A stretch of DNA of 64,000 nucleotides from Neobacillus vireti. GTDB taxonomy: Bacteria; Bacillota; Bacilli; Bacillales; Cytobacillaceae. Of this stretch, positions 1 through 9,117 are shown piece by piece; positions within the stretch are counted from its first letter, which is position 1; the number at the start of each line of letters is the position of its first letter. Under the pieces are notes generated by a model. The model saw only the letters and a list, made by a program, of their open reading frames with translations, was not told the origin of the DNA and did no database searches. A program made the position numbers and the translations under genes. The stretch is from NCBI RefSeq assembly GCF_001026695.1, contig NZ_LDNB01000013.1, positions 117,357-181,356 on the forward strand, read 5' to 3'.

Positions 1-534
1 CGTTTTAACATTTAATTCCTTCGCCGCAAAATTCGCTGCCACTGTCCCTTGGAATGGGTCAATGAAGCAAGTACGGAAGACGAAATCATTTAATTTGCCC
101 TTGTTCACTGTCACGTCAGCACTTGTACCAGTTGGCGTCAAGAGCGGAATGCTGTTACTTTGAGCAATTTCTATTTGTGCTTTTGTATTTCCGCTAGTAG
201 CAGCACCGATAATAGCGGCAACCTTATCTTGGCTAATCAATTTTGTAGCACCATTAATCGCTTCAGGTGCATCAGATTTATTGTCAAATGGAACGAGCTT
301 CAGCTTCTTACCATCAATGCCCTCTTTATTAATCTCTTCAAACGCCAGTTCAATCCCTTCCTTAATCGATTGACCGTAAGAGGCAACACCTCCGGATAAC
401 TCAAGGTTGGCTCCAATCTTAATCACGCCATCCTTGTCGCCATCCCCGCTTGTATTCGCAGAACCGCATCCCGCCATCACACCTGCCGCTACCATAAGCG
501 ACATGAAAACACCAGCTACCTTTTTCTTTCTCAT
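1..534 (-). CDS. Branched-chain amino-acid (LivK-type) ABC substrate-binding lipoprotein, 5' part
   Basis: The first 178 codons are present; the gene runs off the left edge. It begins with a lipoprotein signal (MRKKK, hydrophobic stretch, lipobox M-A-G-C with Cys23), then a low-complexity linker and the start of a periplasmic-binding-protein type I fold. IKIGANLELSGGVASYGQSI and the following stretch about entering GATSGNTKA and TPTGTS are typical of Leu/Ile/Val-binding proteins. The ATG at 534 follows a GGGGG ribosome site. Family knowledge says such proteins deliver branched-chain amino acids, or sometimes amides or urea, to LivHMGF permeases. Those genes would lie left of the window, which I cannot check. 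The substrate is not decided by the sequence. Confidence 0.85.
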   Translation of the reverse strand, partial: MRKKKVAGVFMSLMVAAGVMAGCGSANTSGDGDKDGVIKIGANLELSGGVASYGQSIKEGIELAFEEINKEGIDGKKLKLVPFDNKSDAPEAINGATKLISQDKVAAIIGAATSGNTKAQIEIAQSNSIPLLTPTGTSADVTVNKGKLNDFVFRTCFIDPFQGTVAANFAAKELNVKT

Positions 535-611
535 GGCTTTACCCCCTGTTTTTTTAAAAGTTTCCCAACCAATTGTCTTACTGTTTTCAAAAGAGATAAT
601 ATTCTGAAAAT

Positions 612-640
612 ATTGTACCTAATATTTTAGAGTTCGTCTA
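612..640 (-). promoter_or_regulatory. Candidate SigA promoter for the LivK-type gene
   Basis: Minus-strand -35 TAGACG (635-640), 17-base spacer and -10 TACAAT (612-617), about 80 bases upstream of the ATG at 534. The rest of the 535-803 gap is AT-rich and I see no gene in it. Confidence 0.35.
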
Positions 641-803
641 GTCATAAATTACGTTATTTTAAAATAATTCGGAATATAATGATAATTACCTTTATTACGC
701 TCTTAATAGGGTTTATTCCTTTAAAGTGAATAAGGATTTATTTTTAACGAAAAATAAATCTGCTTTTCCATTATTTTGTCGAAATATAATTTCTTCTCCC
801 CCC

Positions 804-838
804 AAAAAAAAAGAGACTCCTGATTTAGGAATCTCTCG
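804..838 (-). terminator. Rho-independent terminator of the MFS gene
   Basis: On the minus strand a stem AGAGAtTCCTA / AGGAgTCTCT is followed by a run of nine T. It lies just after the stop codon of the naiP-like gene. Confidence 0.8.
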
Positions 839-848
839 CTTCTAATGA

Positions 849-2054
849 TTAAAGCAATTCTTTGCTCTTCGTTTCCTTTCCCAAAAAGAGAACGGTACAT
901 GCCCCTATTAGGACTGAAATACAAAAACAAGTAAAAATGACCGAAATCGAAATGTTCTGTGCAACAAGATATCCGACCAATAAAGGCCCTAGCACACCGC
1001 CAATCCGTCCAAAGGAAGCGGCCATCCCTGTGCCTGTACCGCGGATCACAGTCGGATATTGTTCAGGTGTATAGGCATACAGGCCGCCCCAGGCGCCAAG
1101 GTTAAAGAATGACAACAGAATTCCCGCCGTCATTAACATATTCGTTGTTTCGGCAGACCCAAAAAGGTAGGCACTTACAGCCGTACCCGTTAAGTAGACC
1201 ACTAACACAAATTTCCGCCCAAACCTTTCAATGCACCAGGCGGCGGTAAAATAGCCCGGAAGCTGCGCAAGTGTCATGATGAGCACATATTCAAAACTCT
1301 TAATTAAACTAAAGCCTTTCATGACCATCACGCTTGGGAGCCATAAGAACATCCCATAATAGGAGAAGACAACGCAGAACCAAACAATCCAAAGCATTGC
1401 CGTCTGGCGGCTGTATTCTTTGGACCACAGCTTCTTCATGCTTTGAAGAGCCGAGATTTTCTCCCTATCCTTGACGGCTGAAAAGCGCGGCGAATCGGGC
1501 AGACCGATACGCAAAAATAAAGCATAGAGCGCCGGAAGGGCACTAATTAACAATGCTGCCTGCCAGCCAAACTTCGGAATCACAAAATAGGAAATGACAG
1601 CCGCAATCAGCCAGCCGCCAGCCCAAAAGCTTTCGAGCAAAACGACAATTCGGCCGCGTTTCTCAACCGGGACACTTTCAGAAACCAGTGTCGAGGCAAC
1701 CGGAAGCTCTCCGCCTAAACCGGCTCCAACTAAAAATCTTAACACCAAAAAGACCGTTAACGTGGATGTAAAGGCGGAGGCCCCGCTTCCAACTGAAAAT
1801 AATAATAACGTAATGATAAAAACATGTTTGCGGCCAATCCGATCGGCCATTAACCCAAAAACGAGGGCCCCAACCGCCATTCCAATCGAATTAATACTGC
1901 CAATCCAGCCCATCTGGCCCGGAGTTAAATCCCATTCCAGCTTTAAAGCCGCGATAATGAAGCTGAGCATGCCCACATCCATGGCATCGAACATCCAGCC
2001 CATCCCGGCAATTCCCAGTAATTTTCGTTCTGATATTTCCTTCTTGTTGTTCAT
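849..2054 (-). CDS. naiP: MFS transporter, niacin transporter (NaiP/YceI) type
   Basis: A 401-residue major facilitator protein with about 12 membrane segments. D24 and D27 lie in the first helix (FDAMDVG), the A-like loop motif GLMADRIGRK is at residues 67-76, and the proline/glycine-rich PDSPRF segment lies in the central loop. This layout resembles B. subtilis YceI/NaiP, which imports nicotinate or nicotinamide, and related aromatic-acid/sugar porters. It is a single gene with its own terminator. The start is the ATG at 2054 behind AAGGGGG. An inverted repeat in its leader suggests control by a repressor such as NiaR, which would fit the niacin assignment. Substrate is inferred from similarity by eye, so it remains moderately certain. 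Confidence 0.7.
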   Translation of the reverse strand: MNNKKEISERKLLGIAGMGWMFDAMDVGMLSFIIAALKLEWDLTPGQMGWIGSINSIGMAVGALVFGLMADRIGRKHVFIITLLLFSVGSGASAFTSTLTVFLVLRFLVGAGLGGELPVASTLVSESVPVEKRGRIVVLLESFWAGGWLIAAVISYFVIPKFGWQAALLISALPALYALFLRIGLPDSPRFSAVKDREKISALQSMKKLWSKEYSRQTAMLWIVWFCVVFSYYGMFLWLPSVMVMKGFSLIKSFEYVLIMTLAQLPGYFTAAWCIERFGRKFVLVVYLTGTAVSAYLFGSAETTNMLMTAGILLSFFNLGAWGGLYAYTPEQYPTVIRGTGTGMAASFGRIGGVLGPLLVGYLVAQNISISVIFTCFCISVLIGACTVLFLGKETKSKELL

Positions 2055-2149
2055 TGGATCCCCCTTATGCTGAATTTTCGTTTACATTATTCCCCAAAAA
2101 TATTATTTTAGAGACGGACAGTAAATCTATCAGCCATAAAGGTATTTTA

Positions 2150-2214
2150 ACAACTGTCTTTACAGTTGTCACTATTTTTTAATAGAACAGAAAAAATGGA
2201 GAATACGGATTATA
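2150..2214 (-). promoter_or_regulatory. Promoter -10 and palindromic operator ahead of naiP
   Basis: A perfect minus-strand -10 TATAAT is at 2209-2214. About 40 bases downstream lies the inverted repeat ACAACTGTctttACAGTTGT (2150-2169, two perfect 8-base arms). The position just after the transcription start suits a repressor. The embedded TGTCTTTACA recalls NiaR (YrxA) sites, but I assign the protein only tentatively. Confidence 0.5.
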
Positions 2215-2230
2215 CTATTCAGCTACTGAA

Positions 2231-2279
2231 AAAAATAAAAGGTTAAGACCCCTGCTTTAGTGAAAAGAGCAGGGGTCTT
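2231..2279 (-). terminator. Terminator of the ABC exporter operon
   Basis: A perfect 12-bp stem AAGACCCCTGCT / AGCAGGGGTCTT (2245-2256, 2268-2279). On the minus strand it is followed by a T-rich tail. It lies directly after the second ABC gene. Confidence 0.85.
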
Positions 2280-2290
2280 TGGTCAGCACG

Positions 2291-4147
2291 TTAATCCAGC
2301 GCTTCTTCAACATTTTTAAATTGGTTAAAAAACATTTGATAATATCGGCCTTGGGCGCTCATTAGTTCGTCATGGCTTCCTTGTTCGACGATTTGCCCGC
2401 CATCAATCACCATAATTGTATCGGCATCACGAATCGTATTTAAGCGGTGGGCAATGATAAAGCTCGTTCGGTCCTCCATCAGCTTGAGCAGGGCTGCTTG
2501 AATATGGAGCTCAGTTCTCGTATCAATGCTGCTTGTCGCTTCATCTAAAATCAATAACGACGGTTTTGCGAGCATCACCCTGGCAATCGCCAACAGCTGG
2601 CGCTCTCCTTGGCTGAGATTGCCGCCATTTTCCGAAAGGATGGTTTCATATTGCTGGGGGAGCCGTCTGATAAAACCATCGGCATTCGCCATTCTCGCCG
2701 CCGTTTCGACCTCGTCATCACTTGCATCGGGTTTTCCGTACTTAATATTCTCCTTAATTGTTCCGGAAAATAAATACGTATCCTGGAGGACAAACCCAAA
2801 GCAGCTCCTTAAGCTGTCTCTTGTATAGGTACGAATATCGCGGCCGTCTAGAAGAATTCTCCCCTCGCTGACATCGTAGAAGCGTGTTAGCAGGTTGACG
2901 ATCGTCGTTTTACCCGCCCCAGTTGGACCGACCAAAGCGGTACTGCTGCCAACAACCGCCTCAAAACTGACATTTTTTAAAATTGGCACATCCAGCCGAT
3001 AACCGAAGCTGACATTCTCAAAGACAACATGGCCTTTCGGATTTTTTAGGTCCGCGGCATTAGCTGTATCTGCCGTCTCTTCTTGTTCATCGATGACTTC
3101 AAAGACACGCTCTGCCCCGGCAACACCTGATTGGAGGATGTTAAAGATGTTGGCAAGGTCATTAAGCGGCCGGACAAACTGCCTCGAGTAGGTGATGAAG
3201 CTCGCGATAGCCCCGACCGTGATCAAACTCTTAGAAGCAAGGATCCCGCCGATGACAGCGACAATCGCAAAGCCGAGATTATTAATCACATTCATAATCG
3301 GCATCAGAAATCCCGACCAAATTTGTGCCTTAAGGCCGACCGCACGGAGCTTTGTATTGACGACTTCAAACTCTTCGATGACCTTATCCTCATGATTAAA
3401 CGCTTTGACGACTTCAATGCCGGAAATAGTCTCCTCAATATGGCCATTTAATTTCCCAAGCTGTACTTGTTGATTTTTAAAAAAGACACTCGTTCTTTTC
3501 GCAATCGTCCGTGTCAGCAAGAAGACGAGTGGGACGGTCACTAAGCTTGCTACTGTTAACACAGGACTTAGGATTAACATCATGATTAACGAACCGGCAA
3601 TGACAATCAACCCTGACATCAGCTGTGTTGTTGATTGCGAGATTGTATTGCTGACGTTATCGACATCATTCGAAAGCCTGCTCATCAGTTCCCCGTGTGT
3701 TCGCGAATCAAAAAAGGAGACCGGCAGCTTTTGCAGCTTTTTAAACAGGGCATCGCGGAGGCGCATGACCACCCTCCCGGCAACACCGGCCATCAGCCAG
3801 CCCTGTAAAAATGTCAAACCGGCATCGGCAGCATAGGCGCACGTTAGAACGACAATCATGATTTCCAGGAATGAAAAATCTACTTTGCCATTATGAAGGC
3901 CCATCGCATCTACCGCTTTCCCAATTAAGAACGGGGCGAGGAGCATGAGGGCTGCATCAATCACGATAAAAAGTAAGATGAGCGCGAGCATTTTGCGCTC
4001 ATTGCCAAAATAATGCCAAAGACGCTTCAATGTCGCCTTAAAGTTCTTCGGCTTAACGACAGGGCCACGAAGCCGCTGGGCACCGCCGGGTCTCAATGGA
4101 GGAGGGGCAGCAGGGCTGCTTGCGGTTTGTTCCGTTCCCTTTGACAT
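2291..4147 (-). CDS. ABC exporter half-transporter, catalytic-site subunit (YfiC type)
   Basis: A 618-residue fused membrane/ATPase protein. After a Pro/Ala-rich N-terminus it has six membrane segments (about 50-330) and an ATPase domain (about 375-610). The ATPase carries Walker A GPTGAGKTT, Q-loop FVLQDTYLF, signature LSQGERQ, Walker B LLILDEATSSID with the catalytic Glu, and H-loop IIAHRLNT. The ATG at 4147 lies one base after the stop of the upstream ABC gene, so the two are co-translated. Its partner has a degenerate site, so the pair should form a heterodimeric exporter of the LmrCD/BmrCD/YfiBC kind, exporting drugs or lipophilic compounds from the membrane. The substrate is unknown. 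Confidence 0.88.
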   Translation of the reverse strand: MSKGTEQTASSPAAPPPLRPGGAQRLRGPVVKPKNFKATLKRLWHYFGNERKMLALILLFIVIDAALMLLAPFLIGKAVDAMGLHNGKVDFSFLEIMIVVLTCAYAADAGLTFLQGWLMAGVAGRVVMRLRDALFKKLQKLPVSFFDSRTHGELMSRLSNDVDNVSNTISQSTTQLMSGLIVIAGSLIMMLILSPVLTVASLVTVPLVFLLTRTIAKRTSVFFKNQQVQLGKLNGHIEETISGIEVVKAFNHEDKVIEEFEVVNTKLRAVGLKAQIWSGFLMPIMNVINNLGFAIVAVIGGILASKSLITVGAIASFITYSRQFVRPLNDLANIFNILQSGVAGAERVFEVIDEQEETADTANAADLKNPKGHVVFENVSFGYRLDVPILKNVSFEAVVGSSTALVGPTGAGKTTIVNLLTRFYDVSEGRILLDGRDIRTYTRDSLRSCFGFVLQDTYLFSGTIKENIKYGKPDASDDEVETAARMANADGFIRRLPQQYETILSENGGNLSQGERQLLAIARVMLAKPSLLILDEATSSIDTRTELHIQAALLKLMEDRTSFIIAHRLNTIRDADTIMVIDGGQIVEQGSHDELMSAQGRYYQMFFNQFKNVEEALD

Positions 4148-4148
4148 G

Positions 4149-5879
4149 TTACAAAACCTCCTTGCCCATCTGAGATTGATAAATTTCTTGATAAACGATA
4201 CACGTATTGATTAACTCTTGATGGGTTCCAAACCCAACTACTTCACCTTGGTCAAGCACAACAATTTTGTCAGCATCGATAATCGAGGTAATCCGCTGGG
4301 CAATCAGGAGACAGGTAAGCCCCTGGGCATATGTCTTCAATCCCGCCTTTATCTTTGCCTCCGTAGCTACATCTACTGCGCTTGTGCTGTCATCTAAGAT
4401 TAAAATCTCCGGTTTTTTCACCAACGCTCTGGCTATTGAAATCCGCTGCTTCTGCCCTCCGGAAAAATTAACACCGCCTTGGCCAATTCTAGTTTCATAG
4501 CCCTCCGGAGAAGCGGTGATAAAGTCATGGGCGCCGGCAATTGCCGCAGCCGCTTCGACTTCTTCTTTGGAGGCATCTTCTTTCCCCCAGCGAATATTTT
4601 CCGCGACACTGCCGGTAAAAAGGATATTCTTTTGCGGCACCATCGCAATCTTCTCTCTTAAAATGCTCGGGTTAACAAGTTTTATATCTTCGCCATCTAC
4701 CTTAATAGTGCCGCTCGCCGCATCATAAAAGCGGGGGATGAGTCCGACGAGGGTACTTTTCCCTGAACCGGTTGAGCCGATGATCCCGACTGTCTCACCT
4801 GGCAGAATAGTAAAGGTAATATCCTTTAATACAGCTTCACCGGTGGTCCCGTCATACGCGAAGGAAACATGTTCAAAATCAATTCTGCCTTTTTCCGCGT
4901 GAGACGGCGGTGCAGTCTCGTTTTTCCAAGTGATGTCTTCCTGCTGTGAAAAGACTTCGTCAATTCTGCCTGCTGATGCCTTGGCGCGGACGAACATATT
5001 AAAAACCATGGAGATCATCATCAAGGAAAATAAGATTTGCGTCATATAGTTGATAAACGCAATAATATGACCGACCTGAATGTTTCCAGTGCTGACCCCT
5101 AATCCGCCAATCCAAAGGACAACGATGATGCCGAGGTTAACCGTCAGCATAATCGCCGGGCTAAAGGTAGCCATCAGGCGTCCGGCAGCGATCGATTGCT
5201 GCTTAAACTGTTCATTTACCTTGGTAAACTTGCCAATCTCGACATCAAAGCGATTGAACGCCTTCACGACGCGAACACCTGATAAATACTCACGCATCAC
5301 ACCGTTCACACGGTCCAATGCCTTTTGCACCTTGGCGAAGAGCGGGAACCCTAATCGTAAATTCACGATAATTAACAAGGCAACAATCGGCACCACAACC
5401 GCTAGCACCACGGATAAATGGAGATTGAGTCGCGTTGCCATAATGAGACCGCCAATCGCCAGCAGCGGGGCCTTAACGAAAATCCGCATCAGTCCATTGA
5501 CAAACACTTGCACCTGGGTGACATCGTTTGTCAGCCGGGTAATGAGCGACGCGCGGTCAAACCTATCAAGGTTTTTAAAGGAGAGCGTTTGAATTTTCTT
5601 AAATAAATCCGATCGTAATTCTGTTCCAAAATTTTGCGATACGATGCTGGCCATAATGCTTCTTGTCGAGGCAGCCACTGCCCCACATGCGGTAATCGCG
5701 AGCATCAGCCCGCCCATTTTCAAGACATAATGGATATCCTTATTGGCCACACCTTCATCAATGATTTTCGCCATAATCGTCGGCTGCAGCAAGTCACTAA
5801 TCGCTTCAAAGGTGAGAAATAAGACGGCAATGCTGAAAGACTTCCAATATTTCTTTATGTATTTTGCTAAAAACTTCAT
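4149..5879 (-). CDS. ABC exporter half-transporter, degenerate-site subunit (YfiB type)
   Basis: A 576-residue half-transporter with six membrane segments (about 15-305) and an ATPase domain (about 335-570). Walker A is GSTGSGKST and the signature is FSGGQKQR. Walker B reads ILILDDSTSAVD, so Asp replaces the catalytic Glu, and the switch residue is Gln instead of His (LLIAQRITS). These two changes together mark the non-hydrolysing site of heterodimeric exporters, and the next gene has both canonical residues. The ATG at 5879 follows GAGGTGGG. It is the first gene of the two-gene operon. No regulator gene is adjacent. Confidence 0.88.
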   Translation of the reverse strand: MKFLAKYIKKYWKSFSIAVLFLTFEAISDLLQPTIMAKIIDEGVANKDIHYVLKMGGLMLAITACGAVAASTRSIMASIVSQNFGTELRSDLFKKIQTLSFKNLDRFDRASLITRLTNDVTQVQVFVNGLMRIFVKAPLLAIGGLIMATRLNLHLSVVLAVVVPIVALLIIVNLRLGFPLFAKVQKALDRVNGVMREYLSGVRVVKAFNRFDVEIGKFTKVNEQFKQQSIAAGRLMATFSPAIMLTVNLGIIVVLWIGGLGVSTGNIQVGHIIAFINYMTQILFSLMMISMVFNMFVRAKASAGRIDEVFSQQEDITWKNETAPPSHAEKGRIDFEHVSFAYDGTTGEAVLKDITFTILPGETVGIIGSTGSGKSTLVGLIPRFYDAASGTIKVDGEDIKLVNPSILREKIAMVPQKNILFTGSVAENIRWGKEDASKEEVEAAAAIAGAHDFITASPEGYETRIGQGGVNFSGGQKQRISIARALVKKPEILILDDSTSAVDVATEAKIKAGLKTYAQGLTCLLIAQRITSIIDADKIVVLDQGEVVGFGTHQELINTCIVYQEIYQSQMGKEVL

Positions 5880-5971
5880 CTTCCCACCTCAGAATTTCGG
5901 GTCTCGTAATAAACATATTATAATTTTGTTCTGGGCAAATAAACAATTAATTAGTTTGAAAAATAAGGGTT

Positions 5972-6095
5972 TGGCGAAATCCGCGGCCAGTTTGGCGAGA
6001 TTAATAAGGTTGTTGGCGAATAAATCCGAAGTTTAGCGAGATTCCCGACCGGTTTAGCGAGATTCCAGCACAAATTGGCGAGATTATTGATAAGA
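5972..6095 (+). repeat. Array of about six degenerate 21-bp repeats, consensus TTTGGCGAGATT
   Basis: Between the ABC operon and the ASCH gene, units starting TTTGGCGAAATCC, TTTGGCGAGATT, TTGGCGAATAAATCC, TTTAGCGAGATTCC (twice) and TTGGCGAGATT follow each other at about 19-22 bases. The variable part of each unit differs. No real gene reads through it. The core TGGCGAGA also occurs, on the other strand, in the array at 10.9-11.2 kb. Confidence 0.7.
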
Positions 6096-6170
6096 GTGAA
6101 TAATCGGAGTCTATTTCTGTAAAAAGGTAATAAAAAATGGCCCATAAACATGGACCACTTGTTAGTCATA

Positions 6171-6518
6171 TTAATCTTCGACGGGGCGAAATTCATGGAC
6201 CCAAACGCGCATTTGCGGGAGCCATGGCATTCCTGGGTGGTAAGATAGGATCGATTGTTTATAATCCTCCACCGTTTCGAAGCCCTCGCGGCGGGCATCA
6301 GCGTCAGTCAGCTCACCAAGGCTTTGCGAATAAACATTTTCAACGACGAACTGACGGCCTTCAAGCGTCATGATTTCGCCTGGGTCGGCATATCTACCAT
6401 TTCGGCGTGTCGCTGTTTTTTCTCCTGCTAGCACCTTCTTAACATCTGCTTCCATCGTCACTAACCGCTCAATGGAACAGGTTTTCGGCGGCAATGTATT
6501 GTTTTCATGTTGTGTCAT
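6171..6518 (-). CDS. Small ASCH-domain protein
   Basis: 115 residues. The block VLAGEKTATRRNGRYADPGE followed by beta-rich VENVYSQSLGELTDADARREGF and a C-terminal WV-HEFRPVED is the ASCH fold (a PUA-like RNA-binding beta barrel); the GEKT-R motif is its hallmark. Some ASCH proteins hydrolyse acetylated nucleosides or bind RNA; nothing here tells which. The ATG at 6518 follows GGAGG with 8-base spacing. It stands alone between a repeat array and an ABC operon. Confidence 0.7.
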   Translation of the reverse strand: MTQHENNTLPPKTCSIERLVTMEADVKKVLAGEKTATRRNGRYADPGEIMTLEGRQFVVENVYSQSLGELTDADARREGFETVEDYKQSILSYHPGMPWLPQMRVWVHEFRPVED

Positions 6519-6597
6519 GTTGACATCCTCCTTTTACCAATTGATTTACCTATATTAACACTATTGTCAGCGTAATAAAAGCGGCTGAGGATTTCTC

Positions 6598-7395
6598 TTA
6601 GACATTCAAATCTCTTTTTTTATAAAAGAAAAAGGTAGCAAACGAAAGCACGCCGATTAACACGGCAGAGAGGACAATGACGCTTGGCTTGAGTCCGCCG
6701 CCATACATGACCTGTTTCGCTTCAAAATATTTAAAAGGCGTCAAGTACTTTAATCCCTTGAGGTGTTCGTTCAAATCGACGGCGACCGATAACCCGTATG
6801 TCAGCAAAAGAATGGCCGTCGCTTGCGATGCCGCCGTCTTAGCTTTCTTTTTGACCGCAGCAAGAGCACTGCCGATGACCATAAATAAGATTTGCAAAAT
6901 AAACATTCCTGCCATTAATAAAGAGATTTCACGATTGACGGCCTCGCCATGGCTGTATTTCCCCATGAGAATGATGGACGATACAAGCGTTACAAGATTA
7001 AAGATAACGATATTCACGAATGCGGCCGATAATTTTGCAGTAATGATGGTCTTTCTAGCTACCGGCTTGGTGAATAAAAACTCCGACGTTTTTTCACGCT
7101 CTTCTTTGGCGATAATCGTTGCCCCAAGCATCGCCGCATGGATGGTGGCCATCAATAACAAATAGATGAAGAGCATGCCATAATATCCGCTAGCCTTCGA
7201 TAAATCCAAGTCGCTCATACCTAAGACCACCTTTAGTGATTTTGGTAAGTCGGCCATCATCGTATTAATCGATTGGCCTGATGATGAAAACGCCTCAAAT
7301 TTAGCCATTCCTGATGCTACCATAAAGAAGATACCGATACTCCAAAAGATGAGCGATTTCCGGTGCGACTTCAATTCTTTTAAAAATATATTCAC
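6598..7395 (-). CDS. ABC-2 type permease subunit
   Basis: 265 residues with about six hydrophobic segments. The N-terminus MNIFLKELKSHRKSLIFW closely parallels that of the next permease (MNIFMHELQASRKSTMIW), which indicates an ancient duplication. The internal EEREKTSEFLFTKPV is the cytosolic coupling helix of ABC-2 permeases. It is the last gene of a TetR-ATPase-permease-permease operon. The likely role is half of the membrane channel of a lipid, drug or peptide exporter. Confidence 0.82.
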   Translation of the reverse strand: MNIFLKELKSHRKSLIFWSIGIFFMVASGMAKFEAFSSSGQSINTMMADLPKSLKVVLGMSDLDLSKASGYYGMLFIYLLLMATIHAAMLGATIIAKEEREKTSEFLFTKPVARKTIITAKLSAAFVNIVIFNLVTLVSSIILMGKYSHGEAVNREISLLMAGMFILQILFMVIGSALAAVKKKAKTAASQATAILLLTYGLSVAVDLNEHLKGLKYLTPFKYFEAKQVMYGGGLKPSVIVLSAVLIGVLSFATFFFYKKRDLNV

Positions 7396-7413
7396 GGTTG
7401 ATCCACCTCCAGA

Positions 7414-8214
7414 TTAGACAGCATGAATATCCTTTTTCGCATAAACCAGATAACTCGCCGCTATCGCAAGAATGATAATGATGGCACCAGTCATTAAGAA
7501 GGGGGCCTCGAAGCTTGCATGTTTCAAAATGTAGCCAGTTTCAAAATATTTAAACGGCGAAAGATAGCGTTTTGCTTCCTCACCAGACGTGCCGCCGCTT
7601 AGCATCCCTAAAAAGTAAAAACCAAACACAGTGGCAAGTGAGACAGTCAGTACCGATTTTATTTTTGGAACAATGACAGAAATGATGACGCCTAGTGCTA
7701 GAAAAATCAGCTGGATAAACAACAGCGTAAGTGACAGCAAGATAAATAGCTGGAAACTAAAATCTTCTGTCTTCACTTGAAACACCATGATGCTCGCTGC
7801 CGCTAAATAAACGATATTGGTGATGACAAGTGAAGTAAGCGCCGCTAGCAGTTTGGCTGTCAAAATCGTTGTCCGGGTAACAGGCTTTGTTAACAGAAAA
7901 TCCGCTGTTTTTTCCCGGACTTCCTTACTGACAATGGATGTGCCCAGATTCATCGCCTGGATCGCGCCGCACAGGCTAATAAACGCGAGTGGAAAGCAGT
8001 AGAATCCTAGAATCGTAAAGAATCCGCCTAGGTTGATTCCGAGTGCATTGCGAATGGTCTCCGGATACCCTTCCAGAATTTTAGTAAACTCCGCTGCATC
8101 ACGGGCAAATGAAGGATATAGCGCCATATAAAAGACGACAATCGCTGCTAATGATAGCGACCAAATCATTGTCGACTTCCGGGACGCCTGCAATTCATGC
8201 ATAAAGATATTCAT
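7414..8214 (-). CDS. ABC-2 type permease subunit (paralogue)
   Basis: 266 residues with six predicted membrane segments and the coupling motif SKEVREKTADFLLTKPVTR, nearly the same as in the neighbouring permease (KEEREKTSEFLFTKPVARK). The two probably form a heterodimeric channel driven by the ATPase encoded 6 bases upstream. The stop-to-start distance to the next permease is only 18 bases. The substrate is unknown. Confidence 0.82.
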   Translation of the reverse strand: MNIFMHELQASRKSTMIWSLSLAAIVVFYMALYPSFARDAAEFTKILEGYPETIRNALGINLGGFFTILGFYCFPLAFISLCGAIQAMNLGTSIVSKEVREKTADFLLTKPVTRTTILTAKLLAALTSLVITNIVYLAAASIMVFQVKTEDFSFQLFILLSLTLLFIQLIFLALGVIISVIVPKIKSVLTVSLATVFGFYFLGMLSGGTSGEEAKRYLSPFKYFETGYILKHASFEAPFLMTGAIIIILAIAASYLVYAKKDIHAV

Positions 8215-8220
8215 AGTTAC

Positions 8221-9105
8221 CTAGACCTCCTTTTCGTAGTAATGCATAAAGATCTCCTCAAGGTCCGGCTCCTCAATCCACAGGTTGGCAATCTCTGTCG
8301 CAGCGATTTTTTTCATAACATCGTTAATATTTCCTTTAAAAATAAAACTGGTAACGTTGTTGTTAACCTCCACATTGTTGACACCGCTAATTTGGAAGTA
8401 CTTCTGATCTAGTGGTGCTGCCGTTTCAATTTTGAACTTTTTATAGTTGTTTTCTTGTAAGGTACTAATCTTTTCAACGGTGACAATCCTGCCCTCTTTA
8501 ATGATGGCAACGCGATTACACAAGCGTTGCACTTCGCTGAGGATGTGTGACGAAAAGAGAATCGTCGCCCCTTTTTTATTCTCTTCCTCTAGGAGTTCAA
8601 AGAATTTCTGCTGCATTAATGGGTCGAGGCCGCTCGTTGGTTCGTCAAGGATAATCAGCTTCGGTTCATGGAGCAGCCCTTGAACAATCCCGACCTTCTT
8701 TTTATTTCCGAGCGAAAGGTCATCAATTTTTTTATTAAGGTCGAGGTCCATGATTTCCACCAATTCTTTAATACGCTTACTGCAATCCTTTTTATAAAAA
8801 CTAGCTGAGTATTTTAATAGGTCTTTCACTTTCATATTGTCATAGTAAAAAACTTCTGACGGCAAATAGCCAATCTCCTTTTTTATTTCCGGGGCAAATT
8901 GAATGCAGTCCTTGCCAAAAATCGTCGCACTGCCGCTGGTTGGATAAATAAGCGATAGCAGCGTTCGAATCGTCGTCGACTTCCCGGCGCCGTTCGGCCC
9001 AATGAACCCGAAAATTTCCCCTTCTTCAACATGAAAGCTGATGTCGGTAATTCCTCTAGCTTTGCCGTACGTTTTTGTCAGGTTATTAATTTCGATTACA
9101 TTCAT
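8221..9105 (-). CDS. ABC transporter ATP-binding protein (DrrA/CcmA type)
   Basis: 294 residues. Walker A GPNGAGKST is at about residue 38, the signature LSLGNKKKVGIVQGLL near 135, Walker B LIILDEPTSGLDP near 155, and the H-loop SSHILSEV near 190. A roughly 80-residue C-terminal extension is typical of ATPases paired with ABC-2 exporters. It sits between the TetR gene (12 bases upstream) and the two permeases, so it should energise that exporter. Confidence 0.88.
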   Translation of the reverse strand: MNVIEINNLTKTYGKARGITDISFHVEEGEIFGFIGPNGAGKSTTIRTLLSLIYPTSGSATIFGKDCIQFAPEIKKEIGYLPSEVFYYDNMKVKDLLKYSASFYKKDCSKRIKELVEIMDLDLNKKIDDLSLGNKKKVGIVQGLLHEPKLIILDEPTSGLDPLMQQKFFELLEEENKKGATILFSSHILSEVQRLCNRVAIIKEGRIVTVEKISTLQENNYKKFKIETAAPLDQKYFQISGVNNVEVNNNVTSFIFKGNINDVMKKIAATEIANLWIEEPDLEEIFMHYYEKEV

Positions 9106-9117
9106 CTTTGCGCCCCC

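Noticed and set aside
1594..2073. Long plus-strand frame opposite the MFS gene
   Set aside because: It is a frame mirrored by biased codon use of the real gene, with no ribosome site and no protein-like pattern.
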